Of a stretch of DNA of 46,723 nt, positions 1-11,173 are shown in pieces. Source of the stretch: REEB85 sp018971455 (GTDB lineage: Bacteria > Pseudomonadota > Alphaproteobacteria > Acetobacterales > Acetobacteraceae). Under the pieces are notes generated by a model. That model saw only the letters and a program-made list of their open reading frames with translations, searched no databases and was not told where the DNA came from. The stretch covers positions 1 through 46,723 of the forward strand of contig JAGWNT010000020.1 in NCBI GenBank assembly GCA_028871195.1, read 5' to 3'. Made by a program: the position numbers and the translations under genes. Each line of letters opens with the position of its first letter. The first letter of the stretch is position 1.

Positions 1-2
1 AG

Positions 3-497
3 GTGTCGTAGCACGACGCCGCGGCCTTCGCCGCCTGGGCCGGCGGCCGCCTGCCCGACGAGGCCGAGTGGGAATGCGCCGCCGCCGGCGGGCTGGACGC
101 GCCGCGCTACCCCTGGGGCGAGCGCGAGCCGGACGATGAGGGGTTCCTGCCCTGCAACATCTGGCAGGGCAGTTTCCCCACCCGCGACACCGCCGCCGAC
201 GGCCATGCCGGCACGGCGCCGGTGGACGCCTTCGCCGCCAACGGCTTCGGGCTGTTCAACATGGTCGGCAACACCTGGGAATGGTGCGCCGACGCCTTCC
301 ATATCCGCTCGCTCGCGCGCGGCACCGCCGAGCGCAACGCCGCCGCCCGCCGCCAGGGGGCGCGGCTGCTGAAAGGGGGGTCGCATCTCTGCCACCGCTC
401 CTACTGCCACCGCTACCGGATCGCCGCGCGCACCGCCGCGAGCCCCGACAGCGGCACCCCGCATGTGGGCTTCCGCCTCGTCTTCGACGCCGACTGA
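3..497 (+). CDS. Formylglycine-generating enzyme (SUMF1/FGE family), 3' part, with an in-frame TAG near the window edge
   Basis: This is the C-terminal part of an FGE-sulfatase domain protein, the copper enzyme that oxidises the active-site Cys of sulfatases to formylglycine. The visible frame carries the family signatures: HDAAAFAAWAGGRLPDEAEW near its start, then NGFGLFNMVGNTWEWC, and finally GGSHLCHRSYCHRYR followed by PDSGTPHVGFRL. The two cysteines encoded at 390-392 and 405-407 match the catalytic pair of true FGEs, which separates it from EgtB or PvdO relatives. It ends 30 bp before a Cys-type sulfatase, its expected substrate. The odd point is codon 9-11: the frame reads Val-Ser-TAG-His-Asp where relatives have VSWHDA, so TGG appears to have become TAG. 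Either the gene is a pseudogene or this is an error at the sequence edge. Without readthrough, translation could only begin downstream, for example at GTG 222, and would lose much of the domain. The family call is firm; the functional state is not. Confidence 0.8.
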
Positions 498-527
498 CAC
501 CCACCACGCCCGCCCCGAGAGGAACGC

Positions 528-1961
528 ATGCGTCCAGCCAATCTCGTCGTCATCATGTCCGATGAGCACCATCCGCGGGCGTTCGGCGCCGCCGGCCATC
601 CCTTCGCCGTCACCCCGAACCTCGACCGCCTCGCCGCCGCCGGCACGCGTTTCGACGCCGCGGTCTGCAACTCGCCGATCTGCGTGCCGTCGCGGGCCTC
701 TTTCGCCACCGGCCGCTACGTCCACGAGCTGCGGCTGTGGGACAACGCGATGGCCTATGACGGCACGGTGCGCGGCTGGGGCCACGCGCTGCAGGAGGCG
801 GGGCACCGGGTCGAGTCGATCGGCAAGCTGCATTACCGCAACGAGACCGACCCCACCGGCTTCGACCGCCAGCTCCACCCGATGCACATCTACGGCGGCC
901 ACGGCATGGTCTGGGGCTCGCTGCGCCACGGCGAGTTCGACTACAGCGCGCGCGCCCACGCCATGCTGAAGCCGATCGGCGCCGGCACCTCGAAATACAA
1001 TCTCTACGACGACCGCATCGCCGGCGAGGCCGAGCGCTGGCTGGAGGAGGCCGCCGCCGCGCCGGAAGGGCGGCCCTGGGTGCTGTATGTCGGCTTCGTC
1101 GCGCCGCATTTCCCGCTGACGGTGCCGCAGCGCTTCCTCGACCTCTATCCGCCCGACCGCATGCCGCCGCCGCGGCTGCACCCGCAGGACGGCCATGCCC
1201 GCCATCCGTGGCTGGAGCGGAGCCATCACTGCCAGCCGGTGGACGATGCCTTCGACGACGCCGGGCGGCGGCTCGCCACTGCCTGCTATTTCGGCCTGTG
1301 CTCCTGGGTGGACCACCAGGTCGGCCGGGTGATGGCGGCGCTGGAGCGCACCGGCCTCGCGGCGAATACCCGCGTCATCTACACCTCCGACCACGGCGAC
1401 AATGTCGGCGCCCGCGGCATGTGGGGGAAGAGCACGCTCTACGACGACGCGGTGGGCGTGCCGATGCTGCTGGCCGGGCCCGACGTGCCGGCCGGCCGGG
1501 TGTGCCACACCCCGGTCAGCCTGCTCGACCTCGCGCCCACCATCACCGACGCGGTCGGGCTCGCGCCGCATGCGCCGGACCTGCCGGGCGACTCGCTGTT
1601 CGCCATTGCCGGCCGCGCCGACGACCATGACCGCACGGTGTTCTCCGAGTACCACGCCTTCGCCTCGCCCTCGGCCGGGTTCATGCTGCGCGACGGGCGC
1701 TTCAAGCTGAACCATTATGTCGGCTTCCCGCCAGAGCTGTTCGACCTTTGGGCCGACCCGGGCGAGACCACCAACCGCGCCGACGATCCCGCCCTCGCCG
1801 AGGTGCGCGCGCGGCTGGAGGCGCGGCTGCGGGCGCTGATCGACCCCGACGCGGTCGATGCTCTCGCCAAGGCCGACCAGGCGGCGCTGATCGCCCGCTA
1901 CGGCGGCCCCGAAAAGGCGCGCGACATCGGCGCGCCGGGAGCAACCCCGGCGCCGGGATAG
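528..1961 (+). CDS. Sulfatase (Cys-type arylsulfatase/choline-sulfatase-like)
   Basis: This is a 477-residue type I sulfatase that hydrolyses a sulfate ester. The N-terminus holds the metal-binding MSDEHH (Asp12), and the sulfatase signature C-V-P-S-R lies at residues 52-56, with Cys52 as the residue converted to formylglycine. A second metal/active-site block, YTSDHGDNVGARG, has Asp288-His289, and the Lys of GMWGKSTLYDD follows. The C-terminal region GRFKLNHYVGFPPELFDL is the usual sulfatase C-terminal beta-domain. There is no signal peptide, so it is probably cytoplasmic. A GAGAGG ribosome site lies about 6 bases before the ATG. It sits between an FGE gene and an MFS transporter, so substrate import, ester cleavage and enzyme maturation are encoded together. 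The exact substrate (choline sulfate, aryl sulfate or a sugar sulfate) cannot be read from the sequence. Confidence 0.92.
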   Translation: MRPANLVVIMSDEHHPRAFGAAGHPFAVTPNLDRLAAAGTRFDAAVCNSPICVPSRASFATGRYVHELRLWDNAMAYDGTVRGWGHALQEAGHRVESIGKLHYRNETDPTGFDRQLHPMHIYGGHGMVWGSLRHGEFDYSARAHAMLKPIGAGTSKYNLYDDRIAGEAERWLEEAAAAPEGRPWVLYVGFVAPHFPLTVPQRFLDLYPPDRMPPPRLHPQDGHARHPWLERSHHCQPVDDAFDDAGRRLATACYFGLCSWVDHQVGRVMAALERTGLAANTRVIYTSDHGDNVGARGMWGKSTLYDDAVGVPMLLAGPDVPAGRVCHTPVSLLDLAPTITDAVGLAPHAPDLPGDSLFAIAGRADDHDRTVFSEYHAFASPSAGFMLRDGRFKLNHYVGFPPELFDLWADPGETTNRADDPALAEVRARLEARLRALIDPDAVDALAKADQAALIARYGGPEKARDIGAPGATPAPG

Positions 1962-2002
1962 GTGCCACCGACCGTCAGAAAATCCAGGGAGGCAACAAAA
2001 TC

Positions 2003-3262
2003 ATGCAGGCCGCGAAACTGCCGATCACCCAGAACCGCTGGTGGCGCATCCTCGGCGTCTCCTTCGTGATGTACGTGCTGAGCTTCATCGACCGCACCAA
2101 CCTCGCCATGGCGGTGCCGTCGATGCGCTCGGACCTGCACATGAGCGCCGCCGCCATCGGTGCGGCGACGTCGATGTTCTTCTGGGGCTACTTCATCCTG
2201 CAGATCCCGACCGGGCGGCTGGCCGGGGTGTGGTCGGCCAAGAAGGTGATCTTCATCCAGCTGCTGTTCTGGGCGGCGATCTCGCTCACCACCGCCTTCG
2301 TGCGCACGCCGGAAGGGCTGTGGTGGAACCGCTTCGCGCTCGGCATCGCCGAGGGCGGCGTGCTGACCTGCACGATCGTGCTGATCCGCCACTGGTTCAC
2401 CCGCGCCGAGCGCGCCCGGGCCAACACCATCTTCCTGCTCAGCCTGGCGATCGCGCCGGTGATCGCCAACCCGATCTCGGGCGTGGTGCTGCATTACGGA
2501 ACCTGGCGGACGATGTTCATGCTGGAGGCGCTGCCCGGGCTGGTGTGGGGGCTGGTGTGGCTGTGGGCGATCGCCGACCGGCCGGGGCAGGCGGCCTGGC
2601 TGCCGGCGGCGGAGCGGGAGCGGCTGGAGGCCGAGCTGGCCGCCGAGGCGAAGACGGTGCCGCCGCGCGACGGGCACTGGCTGGCGGTGCTGGTGAGCGC
2701 GCCGGTGCTGCTGCTGGTGCTGTACAATTTCGGCGCCCTGGCGGCGGAGTGGGGGATCAATTTCTGGCTGCCCAGCGTGGTCAAGGAGACCGGGGCAGGG
2801 ATCGTCACCGTCGGCCTGCTCAGCGCGCTGCCCTATGCGGCGGGGGCGGTGATGATGGTGCTGGTGGCGCGCAGCTCGGACCACCGGCAGGAGCGGAAAT
2901 ACCACATGATCCTGGCCACCTGCGGCTCGGGGGTGTTCCTGTTCTGCGCCCAGTTCGCCACCGGGTTCGGGCCGTATGCGGCGATCTTCTTCCTCACCCT
3001 TGCGGTGGGAAGCTTCCTCGGCCGCTTCGGGCCGTTCTGGACGCTGCCCTCGGAGGTGCTGCCGCCGGCGGTGGCCGGGGTCGGCATCGGGCTGATCAAC
3101 GGGGCTGGCAATCTCGGCGGCACGGTGGGGCCGTGGTTCTTCGGCGTCGTCCGCGACCACACCGGCAGCTTCAGCGCGGCGCTGACGGCGGGCGGGCTGT
3201 CGCTGATCGTGGCCAGTCTCGTGGCGCTTCCGATCCGCGTGCAGCGGGGAACCACGACGTAA
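2003..3262 (+). CDS. MFS transporter, anion:cation symporter (ACS)-like family
   Basis: This is a 419-residue major facilitator protein with about 12 hydrophobic segments and a central cytoplasmic loop around residues 190-225. FIDRTNLAMAVPSM in TM1 and WGYFILQIPTGRLA in TM2 are typical of the ACS family, which carries organic anions such as tartrate, phthalate or glucarate. The ATG at 2003 was chosen because AGGGAGG lies at 1986-1992 and the protein then begins with a short hydrophilic stretch before TM1; the open frame upstream overlaps the sulfatase gene and is not family-like. It follows the sulfatase by 41 bp in the same direction, so co-transcription and uptake of a sulfated or carboxylated substrate are likely (inference). 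A GC hairpin 46 bp past the stop may end the operon. Confidence 0.88.
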   Translation: MQAAKLPITQNRWWRILGVSFVMYVLSFIDRTNLAMAVPSMRSDLHMSAAAIGAATSMFFWGYFILQIPTGRLAGVWSAKKVIFIQLLFWAAISLTTAFVRTPEGLWWNRFALGIAEGGVLTCTIVLIRHWFTRAERARANTIFLLSLAIAPVIANPISGVVLHYGTWRTMFMLEALPGLVWGLVWLWAIADRPGQAAWLPAAERERLEAELAAEAKTVPPRDGHWLAVLVSAPVLLLVLYNFGALAAEWGINFWLPSVVKETGAGIVTVGLLSALPYAAGAVMMVLVARSSDHRQERKYHMILATCGSGVFLFCAQFATGFGPYAAIFFLTLAVGSFLGRFGPFWTLPSEVLPPAVAGVGIGLINGAGNLGGTVGPWFFGVVRDHTGSFSAALTAGGLSLIVASLVALPIRVQRGTTT

Positions 3263-3307
3263 GGCACCCTGCCACCGGCCCGATCGTCCCCACCCTGGTG
3301 ACCGGCA

Positions 3308-3330
3308 CGCGCCGAAAGCCGATCGGCGCG
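3308..3330 (+). terminator. Candidate hairpin terminator after the MFS gene
   Basis: There is a perfect 8-bp stem, CGCGCCGA at 3308-3315 pairing with TCGGCGCG at 3323-3330, with a 7-base loop. It is the only strong hairpin between the transporter stop codon and the next gene-like sequence. It lacks a T-run, so it may be a weak terminator or an mRNA-stabilising hairpin. Confidence 0.4.
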
Positions 3331-3458
3331 CGCCCCTCCGATCCGATGACGACGGAGGCGGTCACCGGGTGCCGCGGGCTAGCAAAGGCCGCCGTCCGGG
3401 GCGCCACGCCGCGCGTGCCGGCCCGCACTGGCCGACGGCCCACCGCGTCCACCGGTCG

Positions 3459-3533
3459 AGGGGTGAGCTGCGTGTCCACGACCTCCGCCACAGCCTCGCC
3501 TCGGCGCGGGCCAAATTCGGCAAGCCGCTGAAC
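3459..3533 (+). pseudogene. Tyrosine recombinase (phage-type integrase) remnant
   Basis: About 25 codons read GELRVHDLRHSLASARAKFG in one frame. HDLRH followed by a small-residue SxAS segment is the conserved catalytic box of tyrosine recombinases (the H-x-x-R motif). Neither the upstream catalytic Arg region nor the downstream GH and catalytic Tyr are present in any frame nearby, so this is a fragment and not a working gene. The rest of 3263-3549 holds only the hairpin at 3308-3330 and no other recognisable coding sequence. A chance match is possible in GC-rich DNA, but the placement next to a restriction-modification gene supports a real remnant. Confidence 0.55.
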
Positions 3534-3549
3534 GCGGCGCCGCCGCCGC

Positions 3550-3906
3550 TCAGCGCGGCGGCGGCCGGTTTCGCCCGATCCAGTCGTAAACGGGATAGTC
3601 CACCGCCCGGCCCAGCCGCTCCATCTCGACGGCAAACGCCAGTTGCAGCGGATGCCCCTCCTCCGGCGGCAACCAAATTTCCGCAAGGTCGTTGAAGCGG
3701 ATTTCCGCCGACATCGCCGCCGTTCCGTCGCGGAAGGGGAACACGTCCGTCTCCCGCAGCTGCTCCAACGTAGCTTGCAATTCCCCGCGCACCCGGTCCG
3801 CCTGACCGGGATGTTCCTCCCACGCCGGTTTGCGCCCCGGCGCGCTGAACAAATCGGTCTGGCCAGCGAAAAGGTCGGCCTGTCGCCCCGGTCGAGTCGT
3901 CGTCAT
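3550..3906 (-). CDS. Hypothetical protein, 118 aa, probably mobile-element associated
   Basis: This gene starts at an ATG at 3906 and ends with TGA at 3550-3552. The protein begins with a polar, repeated QADLFAGQTDLFSAPG segment, has a charged helical centre (QADRVRGELQATLEQLRETD), and ends with AEIWLPPEE, then LQLAFAVEMERLGRAVDYP. From memory, small proteins with a DLF..QTDLF start and a LPPEE...EMERL end occur beside integrases and plasmid genes in alphaproteobacteria, but no function is known to me. There are no signal peptide, membrane segment or metal motif. It is divergent from the restriction-modification gene, with 74 bp between the two starts, so the two may share a control region. 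It could be an accessory or regulatory partner of that gene; this is speculation. Confidence 0.6.
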   Translation of the reverse strand: MTTTRPGRQADLFAGQTDLFSAPGRKPAWEEHPGQADRVRGELQATLEQLRETDVFPFRDGTAAMSAEIRFNDLAEIWLPPEEGHPLQLAFAVEMERLGRAVDYPVYDWIGRNRPPPR

Positions 3907-3980
3907 AGGGTTATCCTAGCTGCCCCGCCAGTGCGTCGCCACCCTTGCGCGAAACCCGTCCGCCACCGCATCCTCCGTCA

Positions 3981-6959
3981 ATGAGTTCGGAATGGCGTCG
4001 CACCAAGCTGCCCGAAATCCTTGCCGCCCTGGCCGCCCGGCCCGGGCATGAAAACGTCCGCAGCCTCATCGCCGAAATCCTCCACAACGCCTTCGGCGTC
4101 GATTACCTCGCCCTCGACCAGGAGGTTCGCCTCCCCGAAGTCCGCGGCCGTATCGACACCCTCTTCGGCGCCACCGTCTTCGAGTTCAAGCGCGACCTCC
4201 GCCAGGAAATCGGCGACGTTCGCGCCAAGCTGCCCGACTATCTGGGCGACCGCGAGCGCAAGACCAATCGCAGCTTCCTCGGCATCGCCACCGACGGCGC
4301 CAACTTCCTTGCCTTCGAACTGCGCGACGGCACCCTGACCGAGGTCTCCACTTACGCCACCCGCCCCGACCGCCCCGACGACCTCCTCGCCTGGCTGGAG
4401 CCCGCCGTCGCCGGCCGCGACGACCTTGCCGCCGAGCCTCTCACCATCCAGCGCGAGCTCGGCCGCGACAGCCTCGCCTGGGGCCGCGCCCGCAACCTCC
4501 TCGAAATCCTCTGGCGCCGCCACCATGCCGACTCCGAAGTCGCCCTCAAGCGCCAGCTTTGGGACGGCCTGCTTCGCGAGGTCTACGGCACCGAGGTCGG
4601 CGACGACCGCCTCTTCCTCCAGCACACCTATCTCACCATCGTCGCCAAGACCATCGCCGCCCGCGTCCTCGATCTCGACCTCGCCCGCGCCGAGGCCGCC
4701 GACATCCTCTCCGGCCGCGCCATTGCCGAGATCGGCATCCACGGCGCCGTCGAAAGCGACTTCTTTGACTGGATTCTCGCCGATGCCGAGGGCCGCGACC
4801 TTGTCCTCCGCCTCGCCCGCCAGACCGCCCGCTTCCGCCTCCGCGACGCTCAGGCGGATGTCCTCAAGGCCCTCTACGAAAGCCTCATCGACCCCACCCA
4901 GCGCCACGACCTTGGCGAATACTACACCCCCGACTGGCTCGCCTTCCGCCTCGTTCGCGCCGCCGTCAAACACCCCCTGACCGACCGCGTGCTCGACCCC
5001 GCCTGAGGCTCCGGCACCTTTCCCTTCCACGCCATCCGTCATCTGCGTGAAGCCGCCGCCGCCGCCGGGTGGACCAACGCCCGCGCCGTCGCTGCCTGCG
5101 CCGAACAGGTCCGTGGCCTCGATATCCATCCCGTCGCCGTCATCATCGCCCGCGTCACCTGGCTGCTCGCCCTCGGCGACGCCATCGTCGATCGACCGGC
5201 CAACCTGCACGTGCCCGTCTTCCTCGGCGACGCCCTGCAATGGAACGTCTCCACGATCGGCGACAGCCGCGAGGTCCAGGTCCGCGTCCCTGACGACCGG
5301 CCCCTGCACATCCCGGCCGGCTTCGCCGAGGCGCAGGAGCGCTTCGAGCCCGGCCTGCGCACCCTCTCCGAGGGCCTCACCGATAACGCCTCGCCCGCGC
5401 AGGTCGAGGCATCGCTGCGCCGCATCGCCGGCGTCTCGGCGGCCGACGCCGCCGCCCTCGGCCGCACCTTCGCCCAGTTGCAAACCCTCTACCGCGCCGG
5501 CCGCAACGGCATCTGGCCCTTCGTCCTCCGCAACCTCGTCCGCCCCCTGTGGCTCTCCCGCCCCGACCAGCGCGCCGATGTCGTCATCGGCAACCCGCCT
5601 TGGGTCGCCTATCGCCATCTGAGCCCGGACCTCAAAGCCCGCTTCAAGGATGCCTGCCAGCGCGCCAACCTCTGGATCGGCGGCAAGCTCGCCACCCAGC
5701 AGGATCTCTCCGCCCTCTTCGTCGCCCGTGCCACCGAGCGTTACCTCAAGCCGGACGGCACCCTCGCTTTTGTTCTGCCCTACGCCGCCCTTAACCGCCC
5801 CGCCTACGAGGGCATGCGTCGCGGCGACTACGGCACCGCCCGGCTGCGCATCGACGCCGCCTGGAGCTTCGACGAGACCGTCCAACCGCTCTTCCCGGTG
5901 CCCGCCAGCGTCATCATCGCCCGCCGCGCCTCGCCGCAACCCTTGCCCGCCACCGTCACCCGCTACACCGGCCACCTCCCCCGCCGCGACGCCACCGACG
6001 CCGAGGCCGCGCGGCACCTCCGCGCCGCCGCCGCCCCCTGGCCGCCCATCCCGACCCTGGCCGGTGCCTCGCCCTACCGCGCCCGCTTCACCCAGGGCGC
6101 CACCATCGTCCCGCGCCGCTTCTTCCTCGTCGAACGCCGTCAGGCCGGCCGCCTCGGCGCTTCGGCCGCAACCCCCCTCGTCGCCGGCCGGATCGGCGCC
6201 CAGGACAAGGCGCCCTGGAAGGAGATCGACCCGCCCGAAGGGCCGGTCGAGCGCGACTTTCTCCGCCACGTCCTCCTCGGCGAGTCCATCGCGCCCTACC
6301 GCATTCTCGACACCCCGCTGGCCGTCATCCCCTTCGACGGCAAGGGATTACTCGATGCCGCCGCCGCCGCCGGTCGCGGCCACCGCCACCTCGCTCGCTG
6401 GTTGCGCGAGATCGAGGACCACTGGAACCGCCTCAGCAACAAGGGCCGCGATGGCAAGCCGCGCCTGACCCTCTCGCAACGGCTCGATTTCCAGCACGGC
6501 CTTTCCGGCCAGTTCCCGCTCCCTGGCCTCCGCGTCGTCTATCCGAAAGCTGGCACTTTGCTCTGCGCGGCGGTCCTCACCTCCACTGAAATCGTCGACC
6601 ACATGGCCTATTGGGCGCCAGCGCGCCAGCGCGCCGAAGCTGACTACCTCGCCGCCATCCTGAACAGCGAAACCGTCCGCAGCCGTATCGCGGCCATGCA
6701 GCCAAAGGGCCAGGGCGGCGCCCGCCACTTCGACCTCTTGCCCTTCGAACTCCGTATCCCCGACCACTCCGGCGCCGACCCGCTGCACCAGGACCTCGCC
6801 GCCGCCGGAAGCCACGCCGAACAGGTCGCCGCCCGCGTGCCGCTCCAGGAAGGCGCCTACTTCACCGCCCACCGCCGCGCCATCCGCGAAGCCCTCATCG
6901 CCGACGGCGTGGCCGCCGCCATCGAAGGCCTCGTTATCCGCCTGCTAGATCGCCAATAG
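3981..6959 (+). pseudogene. Type IIG-like restriction-modification protein (PD-(D/E)XK nuclease plus N6-adenine methyltransferase), interrupted by TGA
   Basis: One continuous frame of 992 codons is broken by a single TGA at 5004-5006 (codon 342). Upstream, residues 45-75 hold VRGRIDTLFGATVFEFKRDL, with the Asp...Glu-x-Lys spacing of a PD-(D/E)XK nuclease core, and the first part ends in VLDPA. Directly after the TGA the same frame reads GSGTFPFHAIRHL. The intact motif is the N6-methyltransferase SAM-binding DPACGSGTF, so the stop replaces the conserved Cys. Motif IV, NPPW, lies at residues 538-541, followed by a long target-recognition region and a normal C-terminus. The ATG at 3981 was preferred over an in-frame TTG at 3945. 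As read, translation gives a 341-residue nuclease-side fragment; the remainder could start only internally (GTG 5211 is one option). A nuclease fragment without methylase would be harmful if active, so loss of function, suppression of the stop, or a sequencing error must be considered. Confidence 0.8.
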
Positions 6960-7070
6960 CGTCGCGCGCGGACGCCAAATGCCCGCCAATGGGTCCGCGA
7001 GCGAAAAATGAACGGCAGCAGCGCTCAAATCTCGGGCGCCAACTGCCAGGTTTTATCAGGATTTTCAGTG

Positions 7071-7146
7071 TGGTGAGCCCGGTGGGACTCGAACCCACGG
7101 CCCCAAGATTAAAAGTCTCGTGCTCTACCAACTGAGCTACGGGCTC
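7071..7146 (-). tRNA. tRNA-Lys (anticodon UUU)
   Basis: On the minus strand a full cloverleaf is visible. The acceptor stem GAGCCCG pairs with CGGGCUC, the D-arm contains AGCUCAGUUGGUAGAGC, the anticodon loop CUUUUAA gives anticodon UUU, and the T-arm contains GGUUCGAGUCCC. Discriminator A and CCA (7071-7073) are encoded. The 3' end points toward the restriction-modification gene, the side on which integrated elements are expected. Confidence 0.97.
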
Positions 7147-7208
7147 TCACCATTGTGCCTTGCGGCCGCGCGCGGGGGGTGCGCCGCGCGCGTCTTGAAC
7201 GCGAAAGA

Positions 7209-7236
7209 GGCGCCGCGGTCAATCTCCCGCGGCGCC
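7209..7236 (-). terminator. Rho-independent terminator of the gyrA-coaD-cyclophilin operon
   Basis: There is a perfect 10-bp stem, with GGCGCCGCGG at 7209-7218 complementary to CCGCGGCGCC at 7227-7236 and an 8-base loop. It sits 14 bp past the cyclophilin stop. In the transcript the stem is followed by a short UCUUU tract. Confidence 0.72.
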
Positions 7237-7250
7237 GTCTGCCTTCGCCG

Positions 7251-7814
7251 TCAGTTCTTGACGTCGGCGGCGACCCGCATGGAGATGATCTTGTCGGGGT
7301 TGCTCACCATGCCGTTGCCGCCGGTGCCGCGCTTGATTTCATCGACATACTGCATGCCGCTGATCACCTGGCCCCAGATGGTGTACTGCCCGTCCAGGCT
7401 CGGCGCCGGGGCGAACATGATGAAGAACTGGCTGTCGGCACTGTTCGGGTCGGAGCTGCGGGCCGCGCCCACCGTGCCGCGCAGGAAGTGCTTCTTGGTG
7501 GTGAACTCGGCCGGCAAATTGCCCAGCCCGCTGCCGCCGGTGCCGGTGCCGGTCGGGTCGCCGCCCTGGGCCATGAACCCCTCGATGACGCGGTGGAACA
7601 CGACGCCGTCATAGAAATGCTTGCGGCACAGCAGCTTCACCCGCTCGACCGCCTTCGGCGCCAGCTCGGGCAGCAGCTGGATCACGACGCGGCCTCCCTT
7701 GAGGTCCATGTAGACGGTGTTTTCGAGGTCGGTGGGGGCCGCTTCGGCTTGGCTCATGATCATTCCAGTAACAGGGGTTGCAACAAGGGCTGCGATCAGC
7801 GCGCGTCGACGCAT
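7251..7814 (-). CDS. Peptidyl-prolyl cis-trans isomerase, cyclophilin type, exported
   Basis: This is a 187-residue protein. An Arg-rich N-terminus, a hydrophobic core and SQAEA-AP form a signal peptide cleaved near residue 25, so the enzyme should act in the periplasm as a protein-folding isomerase. The cyclophilin core includes FYDGVVFHRVIEGFMAQGGD with catalytic Arg75 and Gln83, then SQFFIMFAP and LDGQYTIWGQVI, which line the active site. The Trp of the last motif is the residue associated with cyclosporin binding. The start is supported by GGAG about 9 bases upstream. The gene follows coaD by 19 bp and is the last gene before a strong terminator. Confidence 0.93.
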   Translation of the reverse strand: MRRRALIAALVATPVTGMIMSQAEAAPTDLENTVYMDLKGGRVVIQLLPELAPKAVERVKLLCRKHFYDGVVFHRVIEGFMAQGGDPTGTGTGGSGLGNLPAEFTTKKHFLRGTVGAARSSDPNSADSQFFIMFAPAPSLDGQYTIWGQVISGMQYVDEIKRGTGGNGMVSNPDKIISMRVAADVKN

Positions 7815-7833
7815 GATGGATCTCCGGCAGGGT

Positions 7834-8344
7834 TCAGCCGCGCTGGAGGCGGGTCAGCGTGCGCTCCAGCGTCAGCCTGGGGACGAAGGACGAGATATCG
7901 CCGCCAAGCACGGCGATCTCCTTGACGAAGCGGGAATTGATGAACTGGTGGCGCTCGCTGGCCATCAGGAACACCGTCTCCACCTTCGAATCGAGCCGCG
8001 CATTCATGCCGGCCATGGCGAACTCATAGTCGAAATCGGTCACTGCCCGCAGGCCGCGCACCACCATGCAGGCGCCGATCGACTGGGCGAAGGACATCAG
8101 CAGGGTGTCGAACGGGCGCACCTCGATGGGCGTGCCGATCTTCGCCGAAACGATGTCGCACTCGGCCTGCACCAGCTCGACGCGCTCCTCCAGCGGAAAC
8201 AGCGGGGCCTTGCCGATATTCATCGCCACCCCCACCACCAGCCGGTCCGCCAGGCGCGCGGCGCGGCCGATGATGTCGATATGTCCGTTGGTGATCGGGT
8301 CGAACGTGCCGGGATAGAGCGCCACGCGGCTGCAATCGCCAGAC

Positions 8345-8352
<8 letters not shown>
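7834..8352 (-). CDS. coaD: Phosphopantetheine adenylyltransferase
   Basis: This 172-residue enzyme transfers AMP from ATP to 4'-phosphopantetheine, the penultimate step of coenzyme A synthesis in the cytoplasm. YPGTFDPITNGH contains the nucleotidyltransferase T/HxGH motif (His24), and FINSRFVKE at 137-145 is the conserved C-terminal ATP-binding segment. The ATG at 8352 was chosen because the product then starts a few residues before the core beta-strand, as in the family; it overlaps the end of gyrA by 8 bp, which implies translational coupling. The length is normal (about 160-170 residues). Confidence 0.96.
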
Positions 8353-11134
<2,782 letters not shown>

Positions 11135-11173
11135 AAATTTTCTCGATTCACTGCATGCGTATCGGGGGAAGGA

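Larger units (their letters stand above)
3459..7070. mobile_element. Putative decayed genomic island abutting tRNA-Lys
   Basis: Three things suggest an integrated segment. A scrap of tyrosine recombinase lies at its left (3459-3533). Its cargo is a small unknown gene and a large interrupted restriction-modification gene. Its right side stops at the 3' end of a tRNA-Lys gene, a standard integration site. The large gene uses CTC for leucine far more than the CTG-rich housekeeping genes around it, consistent with different ancestry. No repeat of the tRNA 3' end is visible at the left, so the boundaries are approximate and the integration history is inferred. Confidence 0.4.

Noticed and set aside
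1748..2002. N-terminal extension of the MFS transporter into the sulfatase gene
   Set aside because: The extension is Arg/Gly-rich shadow sequence; the ATG at 2003 with AGGGAGG gives a normal family start.
3263..3549. Left attachment-site copy of the tRNA-Lys 3' end
   Set aside because: No stretch matching the tRNA 3' half beyond a few bases was found; TGGTGACCGG near 3296 shares only a short, chance-level match.
5004..5045. TGA at the methyltransferase Cys as a selenocysteine codon
   Set aside because: The Cys of DPACGSGTF is not a redox residue, no convincing SECIS-like hairpin is seen just downstream, and selenoprotein methyltransferases of this class are not known to me. A nonsense change or read error is simpler.
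3978..6269. Long minus-strand open frame antisense to the restriction-modification gene
   Set aside because: Its product is low-complexity Gly/Ala/Val/Asp sequence mirroring the codon bias of the plus-strand gene; no domain is recognisable.
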